Below are positions 8,113-15,635 of a stretch of DNA of 64,000 bases, one piece after another. The notes beneath the pieces were generated by a model. It was not told the DNA's origin, made no database searches, and saw nothing but the letters and a program-made list of their open reading frames with translations. Within the stretch, counting starts at the first letter, position 1. Every line of letters begins with the position of its first letter. A program made the position numbers and the translations under genes. This DNA is from JBMNGN01 sp050949865 (GTDB lineage Bacteria; Bacillota; Syntrophomonadia; Syntrophomonadales; Syntrophomonadaceae): the NCBI GenBank assembly GCA_050949865.1, contig JBMNGN010000001.1, positions 124,001-188,000 on the forward strand, read 5' to 3'.

Positions 8113-8524
8113 TTCTGCAATAATTTCGAAAAACGTAAGGAGAAAGGAAAATTTCAGGACCGGTTCATAAGCCTTCCGCATCCTGAAATACTCATATAGC
8201 CCATTGTCACAGCAAAGTTTAAGATAACGCTCTGTTAGGCGGGCTGCATTTTCATAGACTTTTGTTGCTATTGCCTATAAAGAATTCATACTTCGCCCTA
8301 CGGAGGCAAAGCTTTTATCTATCTATAAAGGGGAGTATCTCTTCGGCTTTGAAGCGCTCTGGGCCGTCCCTCACAGGATTCGATTCCGCAAAAATTATGA
8401 TGAAGCCCGAACTTATTTAAACAACCTTGCCTTTAAAGAGGTATCATAAAAGGAATAGATATTCTAGATTTATCCATTTGTCAATAACAACATCAAAAAC
8501 TTAAAGCCTCATCTGCTATCCTAT
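8113..8524. other. Gene-poor stretch between tRNA-Leu and the radical SAM gene
   Basis: No intact gene is visible in about 410 bases. It holds a hairpin with TTTCAGGA near 8151 pairing with TCCTGAAA near 8179, and a decayed reading frame (8258-8449). The position next to a tRNA and an insertion sequence suggests a scar of past rearrangement. Confidence 0.5.
8258..8449 (+). pseudogene. Unrecognised coding remnant without start codon
   Basis: A 63-codon open stretch follows an in-frame TAG at 8255-8257 and ends at TAA 8447-8449. It reads naturally as protein (for example IYKGEYLFGFEALWAVPHR, then IRFRKNYDEARTYLNN) but has no ATG, GTG or TTG near its beginning and no ribosome-binding site. Part of the upstream sequence also reads as protein in other frames. 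It is most likely the C-terminal end of a destroyed gene; I do not recognise the family. Confidence 0.4.
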
Positions 8525-9454
8525 TCATTGATTTGATTGATGCTTTTTCCCCTGCCAGGTATCACGTTCTATAAGACTCCTGTCTATTCCGTTCAGTACT
8601 TCCCATTTTATTAAACTCCATGCCGGACCTATCAGTAAATCTCGGGGGCTATCCCCGGTTAGACGGTGAACAACCATTTCCGGAGGCAATATTTCAAGAA
8701 TATCCACTACCAGGCCTATGTATTCTTCCCGGGTCAATAACGGAAATGGTTTATTTTTATAATAAGCTTCCAAAGGGGTATTTTTCATGAGATGCAATAG
8801 ATGGATTTTTATTCCCTGTATAGGAAGAGCAGCCACCTTTAAGGCAGTCTCCAGCATATCATCCCGGTTTTCCCCAGGCAAGCCAAGTATTATGTGGGTG
8901 CAGGTTTCAATGTGGCGTGACTGCAGGTTGTCCAGGGCATTTAAAAAGCTATTAAAATCATATTGCAGGTTTAGTCGTTTGGCTGTTTGGGAATGAACCG
9001 TCTGCAGACCAATCTCTACCCACAAATAGGTTCTCTCATTTATCTCTTCTAATAATTCCAGAACCTCTGGCGGCAGGCAATCCGGGCGAGTGGCTATAGC
9101 GATTCCTACTACCCCCGGCTCATTTATAGCCGTTTCGTATAATTCACGTAACTTGCCTACCGGGGCATAAGTATTGGTAAACGCTTGAAAATATGCTATA
9201 TACTTACCTTCAGGCCATTTTTTATGCATAATTTTCTTGAGTTCTGCCAGCTGCCGGTATATAGGCTGGTTTCTAGTGCCGGCGAAATCTCCCGAGCCCC
9301 GGGGACTGCAGAATAAACATCCGCCCCTAGACAGGGTTCCATCCCGGTTGGGGCAAGTAAACCCGGCATCCACAGGTAACTTAAAAACCTTTTGCCCAAA
9401 TTTCTTTCTCAGGTGATAGTTCAGGCTATGATATCTCTTGCCGTCCCATAGCAT
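8525..9454 (-). CDS. Radical SAM protein, TIGR01212 (YtqA/YhcC) family
   Basis: 309-residue radical S-adenosylmethionine enzyme. Near the N-terminus FTCPNRDGTLSRGGCLFC carries the family's unusual [4Fe-4S] motif (C, then 11 residues, CxxC). ETCTHIILGLPGENRDDM and the C-terminal HRLTGDSPRDLL segment are typical of TIGR01212. The reaction is not established for this family; links to tRNA or RNA modification have been proposed. ATG 9454 follows AAGGACGG at a good distance. It stands alone, divergent from the exported protein gene, with about 100 bases of shared upstream sequence. Confidence 0.88.
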   Translation of the reverse strand: MLWDGKRYHSLNYHLRKKFGQKVFKLPVDAGFTCPNRDGTLSRGGCLFCSPRGSGDFAGTRNQPIYRQLAELKKIMHKKWPEGKYIAYFQAFTNTYAPVGKLRELYETAINEPGVVGIAIATRPDCLPPEVLELLEEINERTYLWVEIGLQTVHSQTAKRLNLQYDFNSFLNALDNLQSRHIETCTHIILGLPGENRDDMLETALKVAALPIQGIKIHLLHLMKNTPLEAYYKNKPFPLLTREEYIGLVVDILEILPPEMVVHRLTGDSPRDLLIGPAWSLIKWEVLNGIDRSLIERDTWQGKKHQSNQ

Positions 9455-9466
9455 ATTTTACCGTCC

Positions 9467-9496
9467 TTGTATTAAACGATTTTCTCCCTGTATAAT
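9467..9496 (+). promoter_or_regulatory. Candidate promoter for the gene at 9555
   Basis: TTGTAT at 9467-9472 and TATAAT at 9491-9496 with an 18-base spacer lie in the divergent intergenic region, about 60 bases before the predicted start. Confidence 0.5.
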
Positions 9497-9554
9497 AGCA
9501 TATAGAGTTTGAACCGCAAGTATTTCAAAGCCTATCTAAGGAAGGTGGCTTCGC

Positions 9555-10085
9555 TTGAAGAAGAACATTAGGCGAGAATATCAGATTGTTGGTCTTATTA
9601 TTGCCCTGGCAGTGGCAGTGGGGATGTTCTCGGTATCTACCCGTCCCGAGCTGGTTTTGAAATATCCGGGCAATTTTTGCGTTTTGGAGGATTCTGATTT
9701 TGCGTTAACTATAGATAATGAACTGTTGGTTATTGGCACTTCGACCTGGGATGATGTAGCCCAAATAATACCCAGGGGAAAGTTCCTGGGTTTGAGTACC
9801 ATTTACCAACCTGATAACCTTAACTGCCTGTTAACCTTTACGGAAGAGGAAAATATCCTGTACAAAGCTCATATTAGTGATCCAGGACTTTATACTTCCC
9901 GGGGAATCAAACTAGGGGATTCTATGACCAGAGTTGTGGATACTTACGGAAAAAACTATGCTTCGGTTTTTGAATCTGGAAACCAAAAAGATCTGGATAT
10001 GGTATATGGCAGTGACAACAATAACAGTATAATTTTTCAAATCCGCAACAATAAAGTGAACAGGATAATACTGCAGAAGGGATAA
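9555..10085 (+). CDS. Small membrane-anchored or exported protein of unknown function
   Basis: 176 residues. A single hydrophobic segment (IVGLIIALAVAVGMFSVS, about residues 11-28) after the basic MKKNIRREYQ is a membrane anchor or uncleaved signal. The rest is a soluble domain probably outside the cell, with repeated short motifs such as GTSTWDDVAQIIPRGKFLG and GIKLGDSMTRVVDTYGKNY. The phrase 'G-x-s-x-x-d-v' occurs twice, suggesting a duplicated half-domain of the kind seen in BamE/SmpA-like small lipoprotein folds, but I cannot assign a family. TTG 9555 follows GGAAGGTGG. Confidence 0.6.
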   Translation: MKKNIRREYQIVGLIIALAVAVGMFSVSTRPELVLKYPGNFCVLEDSDFALTIDNELLVIGTSTWDDVAQIIPRGKFLGLSTIYQPDNLNCLLTFTEEENILYKAHISDPGLYTSRGIKLGDSMTRVVDTYGKNYASVFESGNQKDLDMVYGSDNNNSIIFQIRNNKVNRIILQKG

Positions 10086-10273
10086 CTATAAGCTATTCCC
10101 TATCCTGTGCTGCAATATAAATTACTCCTTCAAAAAAAGTTTACTAATACTTTGATTGTAATAATTCCTATCTAATTATATCCATCTGCTCAGCCGGATA
10201 ACGAACTATTATAAGCCAGATTACCCGGTATAGTGAGCATAACTGGTACAGTTAATGCGCAAAATTCATTGGT

Positions 10274-10738
10274 TTATTCGATTTCCCTAATCAGGTTAAC
10301 CATCTCAATCGCCGTGATAGCCGCATCAACTCCTTTGTTTCCTGCCTTGGTTCCTGCTCTTTCAATAGCCTGTTCAATAGTATCTGCCGTTATTACACCA
10401 TATATGATCGGAACTCCGGTGCTTAAACCTACCTGGGCTATGCCTTTGGTAACCTCAGCTGATACATATTCAAAGTGAGGGGTAGCCCCTCTAATCACTG
10501 CTCCCAGGCAGATTATGGCATCATAATCCTTGGCGGCCATCTTCTGAGCTATTAACGGCATCTCAAAGGCTCCGGGCACCCAAACAATATCTATATCATC
10601 GTTTCTTACATTGTGCCGTTTAAGGGTATCCAGACACCCTGACAGCAATTTGCTGGTAATGAACTCGTTGAACCTGGATATAACAATAGCCATCTTTTGA
10701 TGGTCTCCGACTAGTTTTCCTTCATATACCCTTGCCAA
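10274..10738 (-). CDS. ribH: 6,7-dimethyl-8-ribityllumazine synthase
   Basis: Condenses 5-amino-6-ribitylamino-uracil with 3,4-dihydroxy-2-butanone 4-phosphate, the penultimate step of riboflavin synthesis. 154 residues, full length. It contains the substrate-contact segments PGAFEMPL and CLGAVIRGATPHFEYV with the catalytic His, and the Arg/Lys-rich AGTKAGNKG phosphate site. Start TTG 10738 is set by GGAGG nine bases upstream. It is the last gene of the rib operon (ribD, ribE, ribBA, ribH), 38 bases after ribBA. No strong terminator is seen downstream, only a 6-bp hairpin near 10240. Confidence 0.96.
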   Translation of the reverse strand: MARVYEGKLVGDHQKMAIVISRFNEFITSKLLSGCLDTLKRHNVRNDDIDIVWVPGAFEMPLIAQKMAAKDYDAIICLGAVIRGATPHFEYVSAEVTKGIAQVGLSTGVPIIYGVITADTIEQAIERAGTKAGNKGVDAAITAIEMVNLIREIE

Positions 10739-10776
10739 AACTCTTGACCTCCCGTTTTATTTTTATGGAGCCTTAA

Positions 10777-11973
10777 CTAAAGACTGGCCAGCAAATGCCC
10801 CATTTTGCTTTTTTTGGTTTGTAAATACTTGTAATTTTCTTTCCTGCTGCCAACTTCTATCGGGATTCTTTCTACTACCTCCAGGCCATAGCCTTCAAGG
10901 CCTTTAATCTTTTTGGGATTGTTAGTCATCAGCCGCATCTTTCTTATCCCCAGGTCAACCAGAATCTGAGCCCCTATGCCATAATCCCTGAGGTCTGCGG
11001 GGAAACCTAATTCCAGGTTGGCTTCTACTGTGTCCCTGCCGTGATCCTGTAGTTTATAAGCCTTGATTTTATTGATCAAACCTATTCCCCTGCCCTCTTG
11101 CCTCATATACAGCAGTACTCCTTTCCCCTCCCTTTCAATCATGGTTAAGGCGGCAGCCAATTGTGCACCGCAATCGCATCGGTGGGAACCAAAAACATCT
11201 CCGGTTAGACACTCCGAATGAACCCTAACCAAAACCGGCTCATCCAACTCCCATTGTCCTTTTACCAAGGCCATATGGCCTTTATTGTCCAGCACCGACT
11301 CGTATCCCACTGCGGTAAAATCTCCATACATGGTAGGCAGCTTTGCATCATCTATTCTTACAATTAGTTTTTCTGTACGCCTGCGGTATTCGATTAATTC
11401 TGCAATAGTCGTAATCTTGAGATTGTGTTTTTGGGCAAACTGAATCAGCTGAGGAACCCGGGCCATAGTTCCATCATCATTCATGATTTCACAGATAACA
11501 GCTGCCGGATATAACCCGGCTAATTTAGCCAAATCTACTGAACCCTCCGTATGCCCAGCCCTACGAAGAACCCCTCCCTCTTTATATCGTAAGGGGAAAA
11601 TGTGACCCGGTTTTCTAAAATCTTGAGGCTTAGTGGTATTAGATATTAGAGCCTTGATTGTGTCAGAACGCTCGTGTGCCGATATCCCTGTGGTAGTACT
11701 TTTATAATCGACCGAAACTGTAAAGGCAGTTTCATGGTTATCTGTGTTTTCATTAACCATAGGCTGTATACTCAGCTTATCTAATCTCTCCCCGATTATC
11801 GGAACACATATAAGTCCCCGAGCGTGGGTTGCCATGAAATTGATAACCTCAGGGGTAGCCTTCTCAGCAGCTACAATTACATCCCCTTCGTTTTCCCGAT
11901 CTTCATCATCCACTAGAATTAACATTTTTCCATTTTTTATATCTTCAATTGCCTCCTCAATAGTACTGAACAT
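10777..11973 (-). CDS. ribBA: Bifunctional DHBP synthase / GTP cyclohydrolase II
   Basis: Supplies both riboflavin precursors: the N-terminal half makes 3,4-dihydroxy-2-butanone 4-phosphate from ribulose 5-phosphate, and the C-terminal half opens GTP. RibB motifs are DDEDRENEGD, THARGLICVP and RAGHTEGSVDLA. RibA shows the zinc cluster CLTGDVFGSHRCDCGAQL, then RQEGRGIGL and the NPKKIKGLEGYGL segment. The frame is open to ATG 11979, but AAGGGGG lies only two bases from that codon and eight from ATG 11973, which I take as the start (about 398 residues). It lies 14 bases after ribE in the rib operon. Confidence 0.96.
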   Translation of the reverse strand: MFSTIEEAIEDIKNGKMLILVDDEDRENEGDVIVAAEKATPEVINFMATHARGLICVPIIGERLDKLSIQPMVNENTDNHETAFTVSVDYKSTTTGISAHERSDTIKALISNTTKPQDFRKPGHIFPLRYKEGGVLRRAGHTEGSVDLAKLAGLYPAAVICEIMNDDGTMARVPQLIQFAQKHNLKITTIAELIEYRRRTEKLIVRIDDAKLPTMYGDFTAVGYESVLDNKGHMALVKGQWELDEPVLVRVHSECLTGDVFGSHRCDCGAQLAAALTMIEREGKGVLLYMRQEGRGIGLINKIKAYKLQDHGRDTVEANLELGFPADLRDYGIGAQILVDLGIRKMRLMTNNPKKIKGLEGYGLEVVERIPIEVGSRKENYKYLQTKKSKMGHLLASL

Positions 11974-11987
11974 TACCATCGCCCCCT

Positions 11988-12647
11988 TTAAATAAAACCG
12001 TTATCGGCCAAAAACTCCATGTTGAGCCTAGATTTCTTGATTTCCGTTTGGTTCCCTGTAAGCAGCTTTTCTACATATCGACCAATAATATCACTCTCAA
12101 GATTAACTGCCTCTCCCTCTTTCTTTTGTCCCAGAGTGGTAAGGTAAGAGGTGTGAGGGATTATAGATACAGTAAAACTATCCGCAAAAACATCTATAAC
12201 AGTTAGACTGATTCCATCAACAGCTATGGACCCCTTAGGAACCGTGTACCTTAGGATATAATCCGGTGCCTTTATTCTAAATACCGTAGCAATATCAAAT
12301 ACTTCTTTATCGATTATTTGCCCTATTCCATCGACATGGCCCTGAACGATATGGCCACCCATACGATCCTGGGGTCTTAAAGCCCTTTCCAGGTTAACCG
12401 GGGTTCCTGTTTTTAAATATTTTAAGGTGGTTTTCTTTACAGTTTCCGGCATAACATCAGCCACGAAAAATTCTTCCCCATACCTTACCACGGTCAAGCA
12501 TACCCCATTTACAGCTATGCTGTCACCAATCTTTAGATCTGAAAGGATAAACTTGGCCCTTACCGATATCTGGTAAGATTCGGCCCCGGGTTTCAGTTCT
12601 TTAATCGTACCTATTTCTTCAATGATACCGGTAAAAATCCTTAACAC
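11988..12647 (-). CDS. ribE: Riboflavin synthase alpha subunit
   Basis: Dismutates two lumazine molecules into riboflavin. It has two tandem lumazine-binding repeats (about residues 4-95 and 98-195), with family marks FTGIIEEIG, GDSIAVNGVCLTV, GGHIVQGHVDG and GSIAVDGISLTV. The coordinates use the only standard in-frame start, GTG 12647, but the GAGGGG ribosome-binding site overlaps that codon. Homologues usually begin MFTGII. An ATT codon stands exactly at that position (12638-12636), eight bases after GAGGGG, while an in-frame TGA blocks anything further upstream. The likely start is therefore ATT 12638 (see findings). Third step enzyme of the operon, directly after ribD. Confidence 0.94.
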   Translation of the reverse strand: MLRIFTGIIEEIGTIKELKPGAESYQISVRAKFILSDLKIGDSIAVNGVCLTVVRYGEEFFVADVMPETVKKTTLKYLKTGTPVNLERALRPQDRMGGHIVQGHVDGIGQIIDKEVFDIATVFRIKAPDYILRYTVPKGSIAVDGISLTVIDVFADSFTVSIIPHTSYLTTLGQKKEGEAVNLESDIIGRYVEKLLTGNQTEIKKSRLNMEFLADNGFI

Positions 12648-12672
12648 CCCTCATACATTTCGATGTTAAATA

Positions 12673-13776
12673 CTATTTCTTATAACCTATCAGACAAAGG
12701 TCGCTATTGAACCTTTTTATTTCGGTTATTTCCAACTCCAACGCCTCATTGGCCAATGCAACCCCCTGACCCCCGACCGGTGACACAGCAGACCTACCGC
12801 CAAAAACCCGGGGAGCGATAAACCAGTAAAACTTGTTTGCCAGACCATTCTCAATCATATAAGCATTTAATTCAGAACCGCCCTCAACCAAAACACTCGA
12901 TATTTCCATGCCGCCTAATATCCGCAGCACATCTGGCACCGATAATCTATCAGGTTCTCCTCCTATTTCGATAACCTCTATCCCTTTGGCTATAAGTAAA
13001 TCCGCCTTTAGCCTATCCCTTATCTTAGAAGTAAATACGATTGTGGGGTACTCCTGCCCCGTTTTTGCAATATTGCCATCCACCGGCAAATCTAACCTTC
13101 CATCCAGGATAATCCTTACTGGATGGTTTATATCCTGGATACCCAGTCGTACATTAAGCATCGGATCATCTTTGAGAACTGTTCCAATACTAACCATTAC
13201 CGCGCTATAAAGATTCCTTAATTCATGCACAAAGGCCCGGGAAGCTTCACCGGTTATCCAGCGGGAATTCCCGGTTCGGGTTGCGATCTTGCCGTCAAGA
13301 GTCATGGCTACTTTTAGGCTTACAAACGGCCGGCCGGTTTTTATATAATGAAAAAAGACTTCATTTAGTTTTTTAGCCTCCGATTCCAAAATCCCAACAT
13401 CTACTTTAATACCTGCCCTCCGGAGAGCTTCAATGCCTTGGCCTGAAACCCGGGGATTGGGGTCTATAGCGGAAACAACTACCCGTTGCAGCCCGGCCTC
13501 AACTAATTGGTTTACACAAGGCGGGGTCCTGCCATAATGAATGCACGGTTCCAGGATAACATACATGGTTGCCCCCCGGGACTTTTCCCCGGCTTGTTTT
13601 AAGGCATTAACCTCAGCATGAGCCAATCCCGCCCTTTCATGGAAACCTTCACCAACAATAACCCCATCTTTAACGATGACTGCACCGACCATGGGATTAG
13701 GACTAGTTTTTCCCTTGCCTTTTGCTGCAAGGTCAAGGGCTCTTCGCATATATTTATTATCCAATTCCAGCGACAT
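12673..13776 (-). CDS. ribD: Bifunctional pyrimidine deaminase/reductase
   Basis: Performs the deamination and reduction that follow GTP opening in riboflavin synthesis. 367 residues. The N-terminal deaminase has the zinc site HAEVNAL and EPCIHYGRTPPC (about residues 50-90). The C-terminal reductase has PFVSLKVAMTLDGKIATRTG, SRWITGE and VLVEGGSELN. ATG 13776 follows GAGGTG at seven bases. First gene after the FMN riboswitch and terminator, so it is directly subject to FMN feedback. Confidence 0.96.
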   Translation of the reverse strand: MSLELDNKYMRRALDLAAKGKGKTSPNPMVGAVIVKDGVIVGEGFHERAGLAHAEVNALKQAGEKSRGATMYVILEPCIHYGRTPPCVNQLVEAGLQRVVVSAIDPNPRVSGQGIEALRRAGIKVDVGILESEAKKLNEVFFHYIKTGRPFVSLKVAMTLDGKIATRTGNSRWITGEASRAFVHELRNLYSAVMVSIGTVLKDDPMLNVRLGIQDINHPVRIILDGRLDLPVDGNIAKTGQEYPTIVFTSKIRDRLKADLLIAKGIEVIEIGGEPDRLSVPDVLRILGGMEISSVLVEGGSELNAYMIENGLANKFYWFIAPRVFGGRSAVSPVGGQGVALANEALELEITEIKRFNSDLCLIGYKK

Positions 13777-13851
13777 ACATGCACCTCATTGGTCATTACT
13801 CCGGAACATCATTCCCATCAACCTGGCCATCTAAGTCGATTATTAAGTTAA

Positions 13852-13880
13852 AGAAAAAACCCGATTGGTATCGGGTTTCG
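13852..13880 (-). terminator. Riboswitch expression-platform terminator before ribD
   Basis: On the minus strand AAACCCGAT (13878-13870) pairs with ATCGGGTTT (13865-13857), followed by a TTTTTTCTT run. Placed between the FMN aptamer and ribD, it implies FMN control by premature transcription termination. Confidence 0.85.
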
Positions 13881-13923
13881 GCACAATCAATTTAGGCTAT
13901 GTTATAATCATAACCAGAATCAA

Positions 13924-14034
13924 TTTCTTCTACCATCCAGACTGTTACTGTCGGCCCCGGAGTTGCACCGGATCATGCCATAAAGGCTAGCGGGCTTTAC
14001 CGCCGATAGGGAATTCCACCCATCCCCGAAGAAA
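13924..14034 (-). promoter_or_regulatory. FMN riboswitch (RFN element)
   Basis: Read on the minus strand, the block holds the conserved RFN pieces in order: TTCGGGGATGGGTGGAATTC, CGGCGGTAAAGCCCGC, GGTGCAACTCCGGGGCCGAC, and AGTCTGGATGG before the closing GAAGAA. Together these are diagnostic of the FMN aptamer. It lies between the rib promoter and a terminator ahead of ribD. Confidence 0.96.
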
Positions 14035-14054
14035 CATCGTATTTGGTTTTTTAT

Positions 14055-14083
14055 ATATTAGCATTACTGCTGGTCAGGGTCAA
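14055..14083 (-). promoter_or_regulatory. Promoter of the riboflavin operon, overlapping the end of rpe
   Basis: TTGACC (14083-14078) and TAATAT (14060-14055) are separated by exactly 17 bases on the minus strand. The -35 box lies inside the last codons of rpe and the start site falls some 15 bases before the FMN aptamer. Confidence 0.7.
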
Positions 14084-14735
14084 GGTTACCCAGGTCTTTT
14101 AGTTGGTTAATTGCCTGTTGAATACTGCCGGATTTAAAAACATAAGACCCGGCTACCAGGACATTACTTCCCGCCTGTACTGCATAGGCTCCAACTATAT
14201 CGTTGATTCCGCCGTCCACTTCAATAAAAGGTTTTCCTGCACAGTCATCAACCATCTGCTTGATCCTTTTTATTTTAGGCAGTACTGAATAGATAAAGTC
14301 CTGCCCGCCAAAGCCCGGATTGACACTCATAGCTAGTACCAGGTCCACATCCTCCAATATGTTTTCTATCGAGGAAACCGGTGTGGAGGGGTTTAGGGCT
14401 ATTCCTGCCTTTGTGCCCCATTCTTTAATCATATGGACTGTCCGATGCAAGTGAGGACATGTTTCCACATGGACGGTTATTAAATCGGCACCGGCTTTGA
14501 CAAATTCCGGTATCAAGTGCTCCGGTTTTTCTATCATTAAATGGACATCGAAAAACAAACCGGTTTCACAGCGTAAATCAGCCACTACTTGAGGACCTAT
14601 GGTTAAATTAGGTACAAAATGGCCATCCATAACATCAATATGGAGCCAATCTGCACCTGCCTCTTCTACCTTTTTTATCTCCTCAGAAAGACGGGCAAAA
14701 TTGGCCGCCAGGATTGAAGGTGCTATTTTTATCAT
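14064..14735 (-). CDS. rpe: Ribulose-phosphate 3-epimerase
   Basis: Interconverts ribulose 5-phosphate and xylulose 5-phosphate in the pentose phosphate pathway. 223-residue TIM barrel with IAPSILAANFARL, the metal-binding HIDVMDGHFVPN, DVHLMI, a MSVNPGFGGQ phosphate loop and EVDGGIN. Its ATG overlaps the rsgA stop (ATGA), so the two are translationally coupled, as in the B. subtilis prkC-rsgA-rpe order. It is followed by the rib promoter; its product is in equilibrium with the RibB substrate ribulose 5-phosphate. Confidence 0.96.
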   Translation of the reverse strand: MIKIAPSILAANFARLSEEIKKVEEAGADWLHIDVMDGHFVPNLTIGPQVVADLRCETGLFFDVHLMIEKPEHLIPEFVKAGADLITVHVETCPHLHRTVHMIKEWGTKAGIALNPSTPVSSIENILEDVDLVLAMSVNPGFGGQDFIYSVLPKIKRIKQMVDDCAGKPFIEVDGGINDIVGAYAVQAGSNVLVAGSYVFKSGSIQQAINQLKDLGNLDPDQQ

Positions 14736-15616
14736 CTGTAGTACCTCTCATTATTCATTATTTCTTCCAACATATTAACATAGTTTTGATAACGGAAATC
14801 GGCTATTATTCCTTTTTCTACCGCCCGTCTGACACTACACTGCTGTTCTTTGAAATGGAGACAATCCTTGAAAAAACATCCTTCGATGTGTTGGGTAAAA
14901 TCCGGGAAAAATGCGCTTATTTCATTTCTCCTTATCCTGGGTAGATCGACAACGCTGAATCCCGGTGTATCAACCAGATATCCTACATTGTCTATGGGAT
15001 ATAATTCCACGTGCCTGGTGGTATGTTTGCCCCGCCCAATCTTTTTACTGACTTCCTGGGTTTTGGCTGCCAATCCTCCGGTTAAAGCGTTGAGCAAGCT
15101 TGATTTACCTGTCCCTGATGGGCCAGCTAAAACGGTTATATGCCCTTTTAAAACCTGCCGGAGTTGTTCAATTCCAGTACCTTTAGTAGCCGAAGTCGTA
15201 AGACAATTAAACCCTGCGGCTGGATAATAATCTAATATCATTTGGGATTTTGGGTCAGGTTCAAGATCGCATTTATTAAGTATGATATAGGGTATTAAAT
15301 TATAGTAGAAGCTTAAAAAGATAAGCCGGTCTAATAATCCAATATCTGGAGCAGGTTTATTAAAGGCCATGACTACCAACACCAGTGTTACATTGGCCAC
15401 CTTTGGTCTATATAATTGGTTTTTCCTCGGAAGGATTTCTTCAACTACCCCTATGGAATCACGGACGGGAGTAAAAAGAACCCTGTCACCGCTTAGTACC
15501 GGGACTTTAAGTTTGCCTCTTAGGGTACATTCAAATAGATTATGTTGGGGATCCTGAATATAGTAGAAGCCGCTGTAATGCTTGATAACCAGACCTTCTA
15601 CCATACGGTTTTTCAT
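14732..15616 (-). CDS. rsgA: Ribosome small-subunit-dependent GTPase A
   Basis: Circularly permuted GTPase that checks late 30S subunit maturation. An OB-fold N-terminus is followed by the permuted G motifs NKCDLE (G4), GPSGTGKSS (G1) and DTPGF (G3), then a zinc knuckle (CFFKDCLHFKEQQC). The frame is open from 15658, but AAGGAGG five bases before ATG 15616 sets the start, giving about 294 residues. It lies 19 bases after prkC and overlaps rpe by four bases. Confidence 0.95.
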   Translation of the reverse strand: MKNRMVEGLVIKHYSGFYYIQDPQHNLFECTLRGKLKVPVLSGDRVLFTPVRDSIGVVEEILPRKNQLYRPKVANVTLVLVVMAFNKPAPDIGLLDRLIFLSFYYNLIPYIILNKCDLEPDPKSQMILDYYPAAGFNCLTTSATKGTGIEQLRQVLKGHITVLAGPSGTGKSSLLNALTGGLAAKTQEVSKKIGRGKHTTRHVELYPIDNVGYLVDTPGFSVVDLPRIRRNEISAFFPDFTQHIEGCFFKDCLHFKEQQCSVRRAVEKGIIADFRYQNYVNMLEEIMNNERYYR

Positions 15617-15635
15617 AAAAGCCTCCTTTTCTGGC

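Noticed and set aside
7938..8120. 60-codon minus-strand frame antisense to tRNA-Leu
   Set aside because: It reads through the tRNA gene (typical tRNA-derived MVRQKGLEPPP artefact) and has no ribosome-binding site.
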